From the NCBI GenBank assembly GCA_023421955.1, contig JAEZSE010000020.1:1-39984 (forward strand): a DNA stretch of 39,984 nucleotides. Direction: 5' to 3'. The notes under the pieces were generated by a model that was not told the origin of the DNA, made no database searches, and worked only from the letters and a program-made list of their open reading frames with translations. The stretch comes from Bacillota bacterium (GTDB lineage Bacteria > Bacillota > Clostridia > Christensenellales > UMGS416). Positions 39,875 through 39,984 of this stretch are shown in pieces (the first letter of the stretch is position 1; every line of letters begins with the position of its first letter). A program made the translations under genes and the position numbers.

Positions 39875-39984
39875 CCCTCATCCCCCAACCCCTTTCCGGA
39901 GGGATCTTTCCCCACCCCCTGCCCCCTCCCCGGTCAAGAGACTTTTTGCCGCAACTGCCGTGGGGAGGGGGTGGTGCTGCGGGG
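39875..39984. repeat. C-rich/G-rich intergenic repeat at the window edge
   Basis: CCCCCAACCCC..CCCCACCCCCTGCCCCCTCCCC is followed by GTGGGGAGGGGGTGG. The outer arms (CCCCACCCCCT and GGGGAGGGGGTGG) can pair partially around a loop containing GACTTTTTGCCGCAACTGCC. Related poly-C/poly-G arms occur at 9816-9850. The element runs off the window. Confidence 0.55.

Overview
The window looks like a G+C-rich member of the Bacillota, class Clostridia. The support is the gene content: a BlaI/M56 pair, DnaD and DnaI-type replication proteins, CBO0543-family membrane proteins, a DUF458/YkuK protein and a SpaA/Cna-B-repeat protein. Strong GGAGG ribosome binding sites and sigma-A-type TTGACA/TATAAT promoters also fit. 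I cannot name genus or species. No rRNA, tRNA, phage integrase, transposase or CRISPR array was seen. The region reads as chromosome with many small self-contained units and a heavy load of short G-rich palindromic intergenic repeats.

Layout. 1-8.1 kb: an FMN reductase-like protein, a BlaI/M56 peptidase pair, a divergent TetR-alpha/beta hydrolase operon with twin operators, a RibBA-like protein whose DHBP synthase half has decayed, an Frm2-type nitroreductase, a secreted cysteine-rich small protein, a broken small lipoprotein gene and an MFS transporter. 8.0-9.4 kb: a DUF4870 gene whose promoter spacer holds a perfect palindrome, then a YkuK-family gene behind an attenuator-like leader with a 29-codon leader ORF. 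9.4-10.0 kb: repeats only. 10.0-13.7 kb: a heterodimeric ABC exporter. 13.8-15.4 kb: two CBO0543 membrane proteins flanking a frameshifted, oppositely oriented relative. 15.5-17.7 kb: a creatininase-family protein and mnmE.

17.7-22.5 kb: an apparent operon of four tandem paralogues. Each has a short cytoplasmic N-terminus, one membrane anchor, extracytoplasmic TPR-like repeats and a C-terminal beta-rich domain. This is the most system-like unfamiliar locus here. 22.9-25.3 kb: a small membrane protein, a frameshifted SpaA-repeat gene and an AraC-GNAT fusion. 25.4-29.0 kb: a minus-strand run of four genes (a Cys-motif protein, a seven-repeat RCC1 protein, a SAM methyltransferase and a duplicated-domain membrane protein); the first three overlap each other. 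29.1-29.9 kb: a very AT-rich histidine phosphatase gene lying between two copies of the start of the same hypothetical gene. 30-33.3 kb: hypothetical proteins, a tocopherol-cyclase-like protein and a second methyltransferase. 33.4-34.5 kb: a membrane zinc-ribbon protein and an unlinked P-II protein lacking Tyr51, followed by a roughly 200-nt element that folds into a closed multi-branched structure. 34.7-37.0 kb: a secreted BspA-type leucine-rich-repeat protein and a NIPSNAP protein. 37.0-40.0 kb: tandem repeats, then a helicase-loader gene and a DnaD-domain gene, and more repeats.

Starts were set from ribosome binding sites; several differ from the longest open frame. All structure, G+C and homology statements were made by eye, without database searches.
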